DNA from: Rhexocercosporidium sp. MPI-PUGE-AT-0058
Taxonomy: Eukaryota > Ascomycota > Leotiomycetes > Helotiales
Assembly (NCBI GenBank): GCA_020746875.1
Contig: JAGTJL010000020.1
Location: forward strand, 124,001-188,000
Length of the DNA: 64,000 nucleotides
Direction of reading: 5' to 3'
In this document: piece by piece, positions 33,180-44,640 of the stretch
How the letters are laid out: each line of letters opens with the position of its first letter
Numbering within the stretch: position 1 is the stretch's first letter
The notes under the pieces: generated by a model
Told to the model about the DNA's origin: nothing
Databases searched by the model: none
What the model saw: the letters and a program-made list of their open reading frames with translations, nothing else
Program-made: the position numbers and the translations under genes

Positions 33180-34950
33180 TATTTTTGTAATTCGTTCTAC
33201 CCTTAAGAGCTTAGCCTTAGTTGTCGAGGTAGTAATTGTGTCTTATTTAATTATTATTTATAATATGGCACCCCCGAATAAAATAATGATAAGCCTTTAT
33301 AAAGAACGCTTAATTTCTAAATCATTTACAAAAGAAACATTAAAGGCTATTATAAGCTACGTCTTACTCTTTTGATGATTATAAATAATGCTTAAAAAGC
33401 GTGTTTTAAAGAGGTAGCGTATAGTCTAATTCACAGCTTATAAATGCTTTTGACTCGGGTTTATTAAGAAATGTAATAATTATGAAATTATAAAAGCTAT
33501 ATTTAATTTAAATATAATAACTAAGTATAATACGGAATTAACCTTTTCTTAATATTCTTTAACTTAATTTATAATTACTTTAGCGGTGTTTTTAATTAAG
33601 TCGTAATATAATAAAGGAGTGCTTAAGTAATTGTCATTTATTAAATTGAATTTTTAAATTACCTTTTTTATATACGTATTATAAATAAGCGTAATTGTCT
33701 TTGTATATTTATTACGTATAATTCACACCCCCAAGAATTATTTTATATCTCTTATTATAATGAGTTCGTAAGCGTTATTTAAGCTATTAATGATTTTAGT
33801 TACTGTAAGAAGGTTTGAGTTATAATATAGCACTTATATATCGTTTACGTAAAAGGCCATAAATACTGTTCACTTGTCGTTTATAAAGATATAAGGCTCT
33901 TTTGCAAGTGGTACGAGACTAAGGCTTTTAAGTATAATTAAGAAGTCGTTATATTATAAAGCTAGAGAGTCGCGGAGGCTATATAAGGCTTTATTAATCT
34001 TCATAATTATGTCGGGCTATTTAAAACCGTTGAGAAAATAGTAATAAATAAGTGTACTTCGTTTGTCTTATTTTATATTAATAAACGCATTTACAACGTT
34101 ATATTATTTAACTTTTAAATTAAACTATACTATTATAGTTATTACGACGCAAAAAGACTTTATTATTAACGTAAAAGCGTATGTAAAGAATATTATAGTA
34201 TCTTCTTATAAATTATCTTTAGTAACGACTCACGATTTAGTATATATAAGCTGTCCCGCTAAGTTGACTTTATAAGTAAATACTTATTTCAATAATATAA
34301 GCGTTGTTTTCGCATTTGCCTTTAATATAATATATTAATACTTCTTAATCTGGAGATTCTTTATTTTTTACGTGTGTCTTCTTTAAAGTGTTTTTCTTAT
34401 AAGTATTATTTTAAATCCTTTTAATACTTTAGTATTTATGAGAGTTTTACTTAATGTAATTATATTAATTTAAAGCTTATAATTACTTGTATTTTAATCG
34501 ATTCGCTATTAATTACAACTGTAAATATAATATGTATAGTTTCGTAGTCTTTTTCATTTTTACGCGTTATTTTATTATTTTAGAATATTATAATAAAAAA
34601 TATGATATATATATAGTTCTTATTTATTTAATTTATGGATTTAGCGTTTAAGAACTCTTTTATTATAAAAGAGTATATTCTCAGCCTTCTCTTAAACCGT
34701 TTATTTAATTATATTGCCTCTTTTACTTAACGTCTCCGTTAAACTTAAGTAATAGGACGTAGTTGACTTTGATTTAATGCTTAAAGTATTTCGTCGAGGG
34801 TCTTTTAAGTTATATTATTTTTTAAAAGATATTATAATAATATATTTAACGGTATGTTTTTTAAGAAAAGTTATTAATCTCCTTTAAGCTCGCCGTAATT
34901 CTCTTTTAACAAGGTGTTTTTATACTCTAAAGCATTTCCTAAGCCTATAC
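33180..34950 (-). pseudogene. Copia pol: reverse transcriptase / RNase H part
   Basis: Minus-strand translation, tolerating stops, shows the RT active-site block FMAFYVNDI near 33830-33860 (YVDD with Asp to Asn), then FLGVRIIR, STPLLYYDLI, SVLYLVII, SQLLHFLINPSQKHL and TIRYLFKTRFLSIIY near 33420-33620. The RNase H end TTLTTKAKLLRVE (TTSTTEAELL in live copies) lies near 33200-33250, and LTKLKHVNI follows. The order is that of fungal Copia elements. The upstream RT half continues to 34950, where the Fot1-like element is inserted. Confidence 0.8.
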
Positions 34951-34952
34951 TA

Positions 34953-35017
34953 ACGTACTTAATAAGTAAGCGGATCATATATGTTAACGGATCACACCCT
35001 ACTAAAACTACTACTTT
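34953..35017 (+). repeat. Left inverted repeat of the Fot1-like element
   Basis: 65 bp, matching the reverse complement of 39203-39267 except at one position (T here, C in the other copy). Confidence 0.92.
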
Positions 35018-36330
35018 AAGAACTAATAACTTAATAACGAATTAAAATTATTATTATTAAATTAAATTAAGTTAAATTAAATTTAAGTGAACACGTACAG
35101 GCCGTGTGTTCGAGCGATTTACATATACTACACGTCCGCGGCGCGCGGATTCGTCCCTCTTTAACCCTACCCGTAAACTGACTCGTAAGCTTTGTATTTG
35201 CAATTACAAATCGATTTAAGCTTTCTTATATTATTAAAATACCCCCCGTAGTAATATATAACCTTCGTATAGCTCTCTTCTTCTTTTGGCGTTTATTCGC
35301 GGCTTATAGCTTTTTGTTTTCGTCCGTAAGAAGAACCGCAGAATATATAACTATTTAATAACCTTTAATTAATTATTGAATCGCACGGTTTATAAGGCTA
35401 GAAGAACTAGCCGTACGACGTTATATAAAGTCTTTAATTGCCTTAACTTATAATTCCAACTCTTATATATTATATAGCGTCTCTAGGACTTAAGTCGCTT
35501 ATTCGGTCGCGGGAGGAGGAGGAAGGGTAGGCGTCCGTAATTAAGTATTAAGCTTCGAGAGGACACGTTCAGGGTCGTACGGGACTAATCCAGTAGCTGC
35601 GAATCCACTACGGATCGTATTTAAAGTTAAAGCTTTTGTACGAGTTATAAGATAAGCTAAAAGAAAATCAGACTTATTAATATAATTAACTTTAACTCGC
35701 ATTAAATCTTTAATTTAACGTCCGTACGACCGCTTTAAACTTATAAAATAAATAATATTAAGAGGTTAAAGTAAATGCGACGAATGTAATAGTATATAAA
35801 GAGTAATAATATAATAGTCTTTATAAAACAAGTCGAATTCAGGCGTTATATAGCTTTTGTATCCGTTAAGAATTAAAAGCCAATATATACCCTTCATACG
35901 ATTTTTTATATGCGAATGAAACACGTCCGTAAGCTAAGTTAGGCTTAATTAATTAGTCGTCCAGCTATTATCACTAACTGCAATTGTTTAGTTAGACGGT
36001 AAAGAGTCGAGATATTAAGAAGAAATATGAGTTTTGCCTTTAAGTATAATCATCGAGGGAAGTGACTAACCGCTCGAATTAATACACTTAATAGCCGTAA
36101 CCCATTCGCGGTTCCCAGGTTAAATCGTAACGGGCCGTAAAGCTCGTTTAGAAGCCGTAATAACCTTTGCAGTTAAAATTACGCTTATTTAAAAGCCCGT
36201 TTTATTAAAGTTATAAATATCTTTGTCTTAAATCTTATATTTTACGACCGTATTTTATATTAGTCGGAACCAATCTCGAATAACCGTAGGATCTTCGCAA
36301 AGAGCACGTTTATAGTCGTATTTTCGGTTA

Positions 36331-36355
36331 CCGTATTATCTGCAATATAGCGCCA
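36331..36355 (+). repeat. Left inverted repeat of the pogo-like element
   Basis: 25 bp, a perfect reverse complement of 38760-38784, preceded by TA. Confidence 0.95.
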
Positions 36356-36548
36356 TGGCGGCGTAACTTTCCGGAAGTATTTTGATACTTTTGGACCTGG
36401 CGCTCTAATCGAGACTGGCGCTGTAGATCATAATTTTAGACTGGATCCACACCAAAATACCCTCTTTTTAAATGTCTTCCTCTGCCAACTCTGATCTATT
36501 CTTTAATGCTATCTCGTTTTTTGTGAGAACCTTTAATTATTCGTTATT

Positions 36549-38573
36549 ATGCCTCCTATTCCTCGCATTCCACTCGGTCCTCTGCCACTAGGTCAAGCAA
36601 CCTTAAATCTTCGAGGGGCTATTCAACTACCTACTCAACCCCGCCAAGGGCCTCCCCCGAAACCAAACAATCGCTCTCAACGTATACTCGGCCGGAAGTA
36701 TATAGGTGGAGTAAACGAGCAGGAAACCGTAAAGAGGCTAGCTCAATAGCGAATCGAGAACGACGATAGAGGTATCGGAGAGCCTAGAGATCAAGAGTTG
36801 GCATCTCGACTAATTATGGAGGAAGAAATCGAAGAGGAATTGGACGGCGTAGACGACGATACATACGATGATTATATCACTTTTCGGAGGTACGCCTATA
36901 GTCGAGAATATAAGTTGGCATCGTTAGAATACTGGGAGTCCACGTACCGGAAGCTCAAAGATGGAAGTGACGAGCGAATCACTGTTCGGTATGCGGCTCG
37001 AAAGCTCAAGATCCCACGCTCTACCTTCCGCGGATAGATTAAGAAAAAACCCGATATTCTACGGCAAAAGAGAGGAACATTCCGTGTCCGGAAGCCATGA
37101 GGCAAAGTGAAGGAGCTGGAGATGGAGTTGAAGCTGAAGGAGAGGTTTGACGAGGCTCGACTCAAAGGTCGATTGATTTCAGCCAAATGGATAGTTCGGA
37201 ATGCGAAGCAGATATATGGAGAGCTTCACCCTGAGCGAGTGATTCGCAGAGAAGGAGGTTTGAACCTATACCTTAGTTTTCGATGGTCTGTTAGCTGGTT
37301 AACTAGCTTTAAGAAGCGTCAAGGAATCTCCTTCCGAGCAGGAACGAAAAGAGCTCAAAAAGCTCCCGAGGAACTACGTAGCACTATTATTAGTTGGCTC
37401 CAATTCAACCGCCGAAACACTGTTGTCAACTTCAACTCTGACTGTGGGAAGCCTCGTCCTCTTACCGTGCCAGTTATTGGAAGATACAAGCTCTCTGAGA
37501 TCTCGAATATGGACCAAACACCCCTCGCTTTTGAGTTCCAGAGAGGCCGTACTCTCGCCGCCAAAGGTTCTCGTACAGTCACTTTAAGGACAGCTCGTGG
37601 AGGCTGGGAAAAACGTCAAGCTACTCTACAAGTTATCGCTTTTGCAGATGGAGTCAATCGGTGCAAACCTCTTCTTATATTTAAGGGGAAACCAGGAAAA
37701 GGCAATAAAAATCGACAATTAGAGATGAGCAGATATCACCCCTCAGTTAAAGTGATTTGGAACGACAAAGCATACGCTAACTCTCAGAATTTCCTCGATT
37801 GGATCAGACAAGATTACTCTCATGCCTCCGAATACCCCCTCTCAGACCGCGAACCTCGACTCCTCGTACTCGACGCTTTTGCCCCTCATAAACATACCGG
37901 AAAAAAGGTTCCTGCGAACGAGACTATAACGGCGAAGGAGAAACGACTGAAGGAGGAGAAGCTAAATAAGGCTATTCGTGCTGAATTTAAGAAGCTGAAC
38001 GTCACTTTGTCGCTTATCCCTGGCGGTTGTACGGGCTATATTCAGGTGCTCGATGTGGCTATCAACGCTCTTTTAAAAGCTCTGATTCGGGAGCAAGAGG
38101 AGATTCATATCGATAAGAACTTGGAGAAATGGAATAATAACGAGTATATAATACAGGACCGGCGTATATTGTTAACTCAATGGGTTGGAGAGGCGTGGCT
38201 ACAAATACACCGAGATCACAAAGACACGATTATCGAGGCTTTCAGGAACGTTGGTTTATCTCTTAATCCTAACGGCTCTAAAGACGACAAACTGAAGATT
38301 CGAGACCTCCCAAATATCTCCGTCGGCGACTACCAACTTCCTGTTTCGATTATCATTCCTGACGACGACGACGCCGACGAAGATGAAGATACAATTATAG
38401 TTCAAAGCACGTATATTTCGGTAGAAGAGAAGGAGGCTACACAAGCAGAGAATCAAGGTGACGTGACAATAGATACAAGGAACGATACAGAGAGTGCTTT
38501 TGACTCTGATTCAGAGCTCGATTCCTCGGAAGAAGAGACTGAAGAAGGGGACGAGGACATAGCAGATATTTAG
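36549..38573 (+). pseudogene. pogo-like transposase with three nonsense codons
   Basis: One frame of about 675 codons is interrupted only at TAG 36747, TAG 37035 and TGA 37098, each where Trp fits (AQ-W-RIEND, TFRG-W-IKKK, RKP-W-GKV). In order it has a Pro-rich leader; an acidic segment; a Psq-like helix-turn-helix (SREYKLASLEYW ... AARKLKIPRSTFRG); a CENP-B-type DNA-binding part (ARLKGRLISAKWI ... WLTSFKKRQGISF); and a DDE_1 catalytic domain with NMDQTPLAFEF (first Asp), LLVLDAFAPH (second Asp) and GGCTGYIQVLDVAINALL (third acidic residue). The C-terminus is acidic (DDDDADEDED). The catalytic residues remain. It lies within perfect 25-bp inverted repeats. TGG to TAG/TGA on an otherwise intact frame is a light RIP-like signature. 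Confidence 0.9.
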
Positions 38574-38759
38574 GAGGCGTAATAGATAAATAACTTCAAG
38601 AATAGACATTATTTACACCCTTATTTTACACCTAAATTACGCGAGTTTGACATGCCCAACCTAGGATTAATTATACCGCCATGGCGATATAACATACGCG
38701 AAGTCTAAGGGTTACAAATAGACCTGGCGGTGTAAGCGGGGTGGCGAGTTAATCAAGAG

Positions 38760-38784
38760 TGGCGCTATATTGCAGATAATACGG
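38760..38784 (-). repeat. Right inverted repeat of the pogo-like element
   Basis: 25 bp, a perfect partner of the left repeat, followed by TA. Confidence 0.95.
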
Positions 38785-39202
38785 TATATCGGGTCCGCAA
38801 AGAGTCGTGACGTTGGACGAAGTTATATGGCCACCGAACTTCAATTGTACGCGTAGAAGACGCGTCCGTACCGGTCCGTTTTTAAAGAAGTAACGTAGTT
38901 ATATCTCGAATTAAAGCCGTACGAACCGATAAACCTCGTTCGTTTATAAATAAAATTTAATTAACGAGCGTTAATTCTTCCGTAACTGTGAGCTTGTGGT
39001 TTACGGATTAAATTTCTTGTCGTGGAACGCGTCCGTGGAGTCGCGTATATAAAGTTAAATAAGCAACGTCGTAAGTGTTTACGGCTTTGCGAATACTCGT
39101 AAAATAGCCAGATTTGTACGAATTAATCGCAAGAGCTATTCGGCCTTCTTTAAAAGCTAATTAAGTATTAGTTAGTTAAGACATAACTAATTAAATAATG
39201 TA

Positions 39203-39267
39203 AAAGTAGTAGTTTTAGTAGGGTGTGATCCGTTAACATGTATGATCCGCTTACTTATTAAGTACGT
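39203..39267 (-). repeat. Right inverted repeat of the Fot1-like element
   Basis: Partner of the left repeat, followed by the TA target duplication at 39268-39269. Confidence 0.92.
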
Positions 39268-39269
39268 TA

Positions 39270-41320
39270 ATTGCTTTAGTTTAACGTAGTAATTGACTTT
39301 GGCTGTTTTGTAGTCTATTCTAAATTATAACTTAAGGTATTAAGTTATGCGCACTCTTAATCTAAAGTAATTATTTCTTATTTATAATATTTTTCTTAAG
39401 CTTAAAATATTTATTTTATTGTGTTTAATTTCAAGTCTATCTTAATATGCCTAGGCTTTTTAATATTATTAAAATATTTATGTCGTTATTATTAAGCTTT
39501 ATATTGTCTTTTAACGTATTAACTCATAAATTCAAAGGGACTAGCTCATTTTAATACTTTTATAAAATAAGCAGTCCCGCCTCTTCTAGAGTTATAAGTT
39601 CTATAATTACGTATAAAACTGCCTCTTTAAAAACTTCGTTGACTTTTATTAAGTTAAATAAAAGTTCGTTTAATTTAATATTATTTTTAATTTATATATA
39701 TTTGTCTTTTATATATTTAATAGCTAATTCGGCGTCTTAAGCGGCTTCAGGCTTTATAAGTATATTAACGACTTATTTAAGTATTAATAATAGTTAGCCG
39801 ACCACCGCCTACTTACTATAGAACTATGCTTTATTAAAAATAACGTTTTAAGTATATATTATATACTTTAATTAAAGTATTTAAATCTTATATATATTAA
39901 TTACGCAATAATTAATTAAGTATTTAATATGTCTCTTAAGGTTGACCTTAAAGCCTCTCTTATTACAGAGAGCTTGTCGGTCTTTAATTATCGCGTAGGC
40001 TTTAACGTCATACGCAAAGATATTACTTTAGTTAGGCTTTAAATTAATTAATAGTCTTTTTATTACTTTTGGGTCGTATTATCGAAAATATTATTTAAAC
40101 TATATCTTTAGCACTTTGTTTAGCAATTATATAGCTTTTTTAATAAGTGGCGATATATTATAAAAATACGTAGCTATTAAAATAACTTCCGGCCATAGCT
40201 TAAATAGCAAGTTAGTATTTGTTATTATCTTTAAGGCTTTGGTAATAAACTCTCCGCTAGCTTTTTCTGTATTTCTATTCGACTTATGTATATAAACCGG
40301 AGTAGGCTTTAGCTTTATACTACTGTTTAATGCCTATTAATTATACTTTATCTAGTATTTTGTATTAATTACCGACGTGTCGTTATTAAACTTGATTTTA
40401 TATATAATAAGGCCGTATTAACGTCTAGTTTATATTTTAAACGTCTTAAGTACGTTTATAATAAAGTCTTAGGATTTATTAATAAGCGTGAATATAAAAA
40501 GCTTTTTATTGTATTTGTCTTTAATTAATAATAATTAATATATCTTATTATAACTTATAAAATAGTTAAATAAGTCTTATGCAATTTTAAAAAAAGGTCT
40601 TAAGGACTTATTATCTAACTTCTTACGCAATAGTTATTAACTTAAGTATATTATAATATAACTTTTACATTTTATACGCGTAATTTTATTAATTTAAACA
40701 TTACGTATATATTTTATTAAAGCTTTTAAAGTCATTTTATTAAAGTGACCGGCGCGTAAGTGTTATATTTGTGCTGTGTCGCTCTAGGGTCGTAGGAAAC
40801 TGCGTGTTAATTGAAAAGTATACTTTTTAAGAGGGTGTAGTCGTTTATTAATTATTGAGTATATTATTATAATAAGAGATTTACGAGCTTTTATGAAAGT
40901 ATATAATTGTGGAGAGCGCGAGCAGTTGTTAATAGGCTTGTATTTAAATACTATAAGGTTTTACTTGCGCTATAAGTTTCTTATTACATAATTATTTTCA
41001 GTATTACTTATTCATAAAGTCGTGTTAATACTATTATATTATACCCCTGACTATATGAGAAGGCTCTTAAAAATGATATTAACGTTAAATCCTTTTATAA
41101 TAGCTACGTTACTTAGTATTAGATTTCGAGTGTATAATCCTTTAAGATTATATAAAGCGTTTTTAAAGACGCGTGTACCTTTGTTTATAATTAATAAACT
41201 TGAGGTATTAATATTAATTATGTCTTCTATAATACGTTTAAAACTATTAAAGACGAGTTTATTAATACTATTAATTAAATAAGTAGCACCGTAATTATTA
41301 ATAAGCGTATTATTTAACAA
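39270..41320 (-). pseudogene. Copia pol: protease and integrase part
   Basis: At 41051-41320 the minus frame reads INNYGATYLINSINKLVF (protease LDSGATYH block) and GTRVFKNALYNLKGLYTRNL. From about 41000 leftwards come HLRAGHFNKMTLKALIKYIR (GAG-pre-integrase) and RPFFKIA-stop-DLFNYFISYN...LLLIKDKY (integrase core with the first catalytic Asp; the stop sits where Trp is normal). The rest of the integrase runs to the Fot1-like insertion at 39268. Decayed gag sequence presumably fills 41330-42930 but is not readable. Confidence 0.8.
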
Positions 41321-42917
41321 AAGGTAGCGTTAGAACTCCATAATAATATAAATACTAAAACCTAAAGTATTATCGTAAAGTATGTCGTCGAGGAGCTTTA
41401 AGTCGATTATAACTACATTAATATTCAAACCATTCTATAAAGCTTTACCTTTACTTTTATTATTTATAAGTATAGCGACATTAAGTGATTTAGCATTTGT
41501 AATAAGTTTAAAGTTATTATTATAATTAACTCCGGTGATTTTAACTATTATGACATACTTTTATCTTTTTTTAATTATAATTATTTTAAGCTTTTTAAAG
41601 TCTGCAGTTTTTAACTTTTTATAGGTTATTAATACCTCATTAATATTTAATATATGCTTTATGCCTTCAAAGGTCGTTCCGTTAACTACATAACGTAGTC
41701 TTTAATACTTAAGCGGCTTAAAGAAATACTTATTATTTATATTATATAAATATAAATTACCTTAGCCTTAAGAGCGAGATCTATTAAAGTTTATATTTAA
41801 CGCATTAATATTAATTCCTTTAAGAATTAAATATTAACCGCCTCCTCTTTTTTAACGCCTGAGCTTCTTAAATATAATATGCTTTTAGTTTATATCGGGG
41901 AGTATTTATATATAATTATTAAGAGTAAATTTATACTCTTTTTTAAGTTAGTCGTCGCGTATGACTATATTAAGGATAGGATTTGCCTAATCTGGGTATA
42001 TGTGAGCTTTTACCGCACGTAGCCACTTCTTTAAAGCCACAGTGCCTTTAACGTTAGGTATGTCGTACGCCTTAGTATTCCTATAAGCCTTTAAGAAGTC
42101 TTTTATTTATTAATTAACGTTGACTTTTCCTTTATATGCCTCCTTTAAAATCTTTTTATATTTTATAATTATAGTAATAAAAACCGACGATTTTAATAAT
42201 ATTATGTCGCGCTAAAGTGTATTGACTAACGATTGTATGCTTAATTCGCTTTTGCCGGCTAGTTCTTTAATTATAGAGTCTAAGAGCGAATCGTTTACCG
42301 TTTCGGAGAACTAGTTATATAAAGCCATATATTTGTTATTTTGGCTTATTTATTTAGCTAGTGTGTATTAATACTCCTTAGCTTATATTGTGTAAATCTG
42401 TTGTATTTCTGTAATTATTGGGTGAAGAGGTAGACTAGCTTTTTCTAGACTTATTCTTTTTATTAAGGTATTTTTATCGGACGACTTAGGCGTTAAAGAC
42501 GGCTGTAAGTTTATTGCTTTTTAAATTATAATATTAGCGTAATATTAATTTAACTGTGTCTTTACTACTTATTAAGCGGTGCTTTTAAGCGTTAGAGCCT
42601 TTAGTCGGAGTTTTAGAATATGGCTTATTATAAGAGCGGCAGGATTTATTATATTTAGTATACTTATAAACGCAGTATAGAAATTCAATCGTAGGTGCTA
42701 TGTCGCCTAATCCTTTCGTGCCTTTAAAGTGTAGTCCGTAGGTAGTTTTAGAAGTAATATTATTTATTTAAGGTATATTAATAATATAAAGTCGAGAATA
42801 TTTAGTGGTTTAAGAGTTGTCGACGAGTTTAAAAAGTTGCGATAGCTTTTAAATAGCGGTATAAAATGCCTTTGTAAAGCTACGTCGGCGTGTGTATGCG
42901 ATTAGGAAGCTTTTATA

Positions 42918-42935
42918 GCTTACGGGGCTCATAAC
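42918..42935 (-). other. Primer-binding site, initiator-Met half-tRNA type
   Basis: Immediately inside the 5' LTR the plus strand reads GCTTACGGGGCTCATAAC. This resembles the anticodon arm of eukaryotic initiator tRNA-Met (GGGCUCAUAACCC), so the minus-sense RNA could pair with that internal part of the tRNA. Copia elements are known to prime from a tRNA-iMet half cut in the anticodon loop. The assignment rests on position and similarity. Confidence 0.7.
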
Positions 42936-43130
42936 TATTGTATAACATACCTTGAGGCTCTATAGAGGCGAATATAAGTTTAATTAAAGGCTGCGTAATT
43001 GCGTATATAACTGTTGTTATATATTATATATGGCGCATTCAAGCTCCCTGAATAGGGGAGCTTACTGGCGCCATGGTTTTGGTAGTCTTGATTGGGCTCG
43101 CTTAGCCAATCAACCATAACCTGCACGACA
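42936..43130 (-). repeat. Copia 5' LTR (right copy)
   Basis: The 195-bp partner of the left LTR, same orientation, ending at 43130 and followed by the CTTAT duplication. Differences from the left copy, such as GTGCAACA versus GTATAACA, are transitions consistent with RIP rather than element age. Confidence 0.93.
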
Positions 43131-43135
43131 CTTAT

Positions 43136-44640
43136 TTCTAGCTTTTTGTATTTATATAATAATAATTCTAATAAATAAAATATTAAACTATTAGAGCTCT
43201 TATTCAATCACTCCTTTTCACAAAATCACTAAGTGTTTCTCTTAAGATAAGTTCTAAAAGCTTCGCCTCCGGTTTAAGACTTATATATTACATATTAAAA
43301 ATATATACGAAAAGGTATAATATCTTCATAGAACCTTAATAAAATTCGCTGATTTTTAAATTAAACGGAACCTCTTAACTCATATATTTAAAATATTAAT
43401 ACTCGGCTTTAGGTCCTCGGCAGAGATCTTGCTATAAATAAAGCAATTCAACGGTACTAAAGTAAGTTTAATAAAAAGACTACGATCCCGAACAAGCCTA
43501 TACCGACAGGACTTAAGATTTGGATCGTTACACAGCGGGGATTCTTCCTTCGATAGGTATTCTGTAGGCCTAGGCGAGGAAATAGACCGATTGGAGTACA
43601 TAAGTCAAAAGAACTAAATAAGACTCAGTCTATAATACCTTACTTACTTAACCTACTTCCCAAACGAAAATATCACGTCTATTTTGATAATCTCTTTATA
43701 AACAACGCTTTATTTAAGCACTTGAGAAAGCTCGGCTTCGGTGCTACTAATACAACACAAATGAATTCTGGAATCCTTTAAGATTTAGTTTAGTTAATCT
43801 AAAGAAGTTAAATCACAAGGCCACAGCTTTGCCTTAAGATATAATATATACCTTTCCTACGGAATCGAATATAATCAATTAAATAGGCTTTAAAAATAAT
43901 GCCTTTACTCTTGCCTTATCGACAGTTTGAGACGGAGAGAAGAAGTTGTTACAGCTCTAGAGGAGGCCAAAAGCAATAACTATACATATACGGACCTCTC
44001 GTGTCCCCTTCGGAAATCAGGCTACAAAACACCTCTAAATACCTTAACTCTATGACGCCTACAATTATAATATAAGAGCTGTCGATTTAGGAGATCAGTT
44101 GCACGCATATAATAAAAGGGAAAGACGCCTACGCAAGGGACTTGCCCACGGCCTTATATAATTCATACTACTAGTCGTTTTGTCTAACTGCTTCTTAATT
44201 TGCTATCATTTTGGCTATAAAGGAAAGCGTTTTATAAACCTCTTAAGTCAAAACGATTTCAGAATCCAGCTCGTAAAGTCATTAATAGCTATAAGAAAGG
44301 ATGTATTCGGATTACAAAAACGTAGCTTTTCAAATATAGAAAAGGATAAATTTAAGGTCCCGGCACATCGCCACGAGTTCATTAAGATGTCTATAAGAGC
44401 CGACTATTTTAGTTGTAAGAGAGGGAGGATTTAAGACCGTCTTAAGAAGCGTATTACTTTAGAGGAAATCGCACTAAATTCTAGCCGCACGAGTCGTCGA
44501 AGCTATACTTAGTACGGCTGTAAACAGTGCCAATTACACTTTTGTAATAATAGAGAGTACTTTCCCATGTACTATAGGAGATAAATTAATAAATAGCTAC
44601 TTAAGAGACTGATTTTGTATAGTGTATAAGGGGGGTTCAA
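43136..44640 (+). pseudogene. piggyBac-like transposase, central and C-terminal fragment
   Basis: This is the continuation of the outer element's transposase beyond the Copia. Readable blocks are KRKYHVYFDNLFINNALFKH (the conserved V.DN.FTS..L region containing a catalytic Asp), GFGATNTTQMNSGI, then LSNCFLICYHFGYKGKRF and SQNDFRIQLVKSLI (near 44180-44290), and a C-terminal Cys/His-rich tail typical of piggyBac transposases (HRHEFIKM, CK.GRI, YGCKQCQLHFCNN). Stops and frame changes throughout show it is inactive. Confidence 0.7.

Larger units (their letters stand above)
36331..38784 (+). mobile_element. Innermost pogo-like DNA transposon
   Basis: A 2454-bp element with perfect 25-bp inverted repeats (36331-36355 and 38760-38784; outer bases CCGTATTATCTGCAATATAG) and TA target duplications at 36329-36330 and 38785-38786. 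Subterminal regions carry several TGGCG words on both sides, possible transposase-binding repeats. Base composition is near that of host genes and clearly richer in GC than the surrounding AT-rich sequence. The transposase frame has only three stops. Both facts indicate insertion after the main mutational wave that destroyed the surrounding elements. Confidence 0.95.
34953..39267 (-). mobile_element. Fot1/pogo-like DNA transposon nested in the Copia
   Basis: Inverted repeats of 65 bp (34953-35017 and 39203-39267, one C/T mismatch) begin ACGTACTTAATAAGTAAGCG. TA lies immediately outside both ends (34951-34952, 39268-39269). Without the inner element it is about 1.86 kb, the size of Fot1-class transposons. 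Minus-strand translation near 35710-35900 shows a ruined DDE_1 transposase: YWLLILNGYKSYITPEFDLF (LILDGY with Asp to Asn), then HSSHLL-stop-PLN (HSSHLLQPLD with Gln to stop and Asp to Asn) and KRSYGR. This places it in the Fot1/pogo group and shows heavy C-to-T damage. Confidence 0.88.
31330..43130 (-). mobile_element. Copia (Ty1/copia) LTR retrotransposon, RIP-damaged
   Basis: Two direct 195-bp LTRs (31330-31524 and 42936-43130) are flanked by the identical 5-bp target duplication CTTAT (31325-31329 and 43131-43135). Sense is minus: protease, integrase, reverse transcriptase and RNase H follow in Copia order from right to left. In sense orientation the LTR starts TGTCGTGCAGG and ends TTGCACAATA; the last TA is probably CA before mutation, which restores the canonical TG...CA ends and a short terminal inverted repeat. 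A purine tract borders the 3' LTR and a tRNA-like primer site borders the 5' LTR. Without the two nested DNA transposons it is about 7.5 kb. Conserved words are interrupted by Trp-to-stop and Asp-to-Asn changes throughout, so it is dead. Confidence 0.92.

Noticed and set aside
31330..43130. Plus-sense retrotransposon
   Set aside because: All pol motifs, the primer site and the purine tract fit only the minus orientation.
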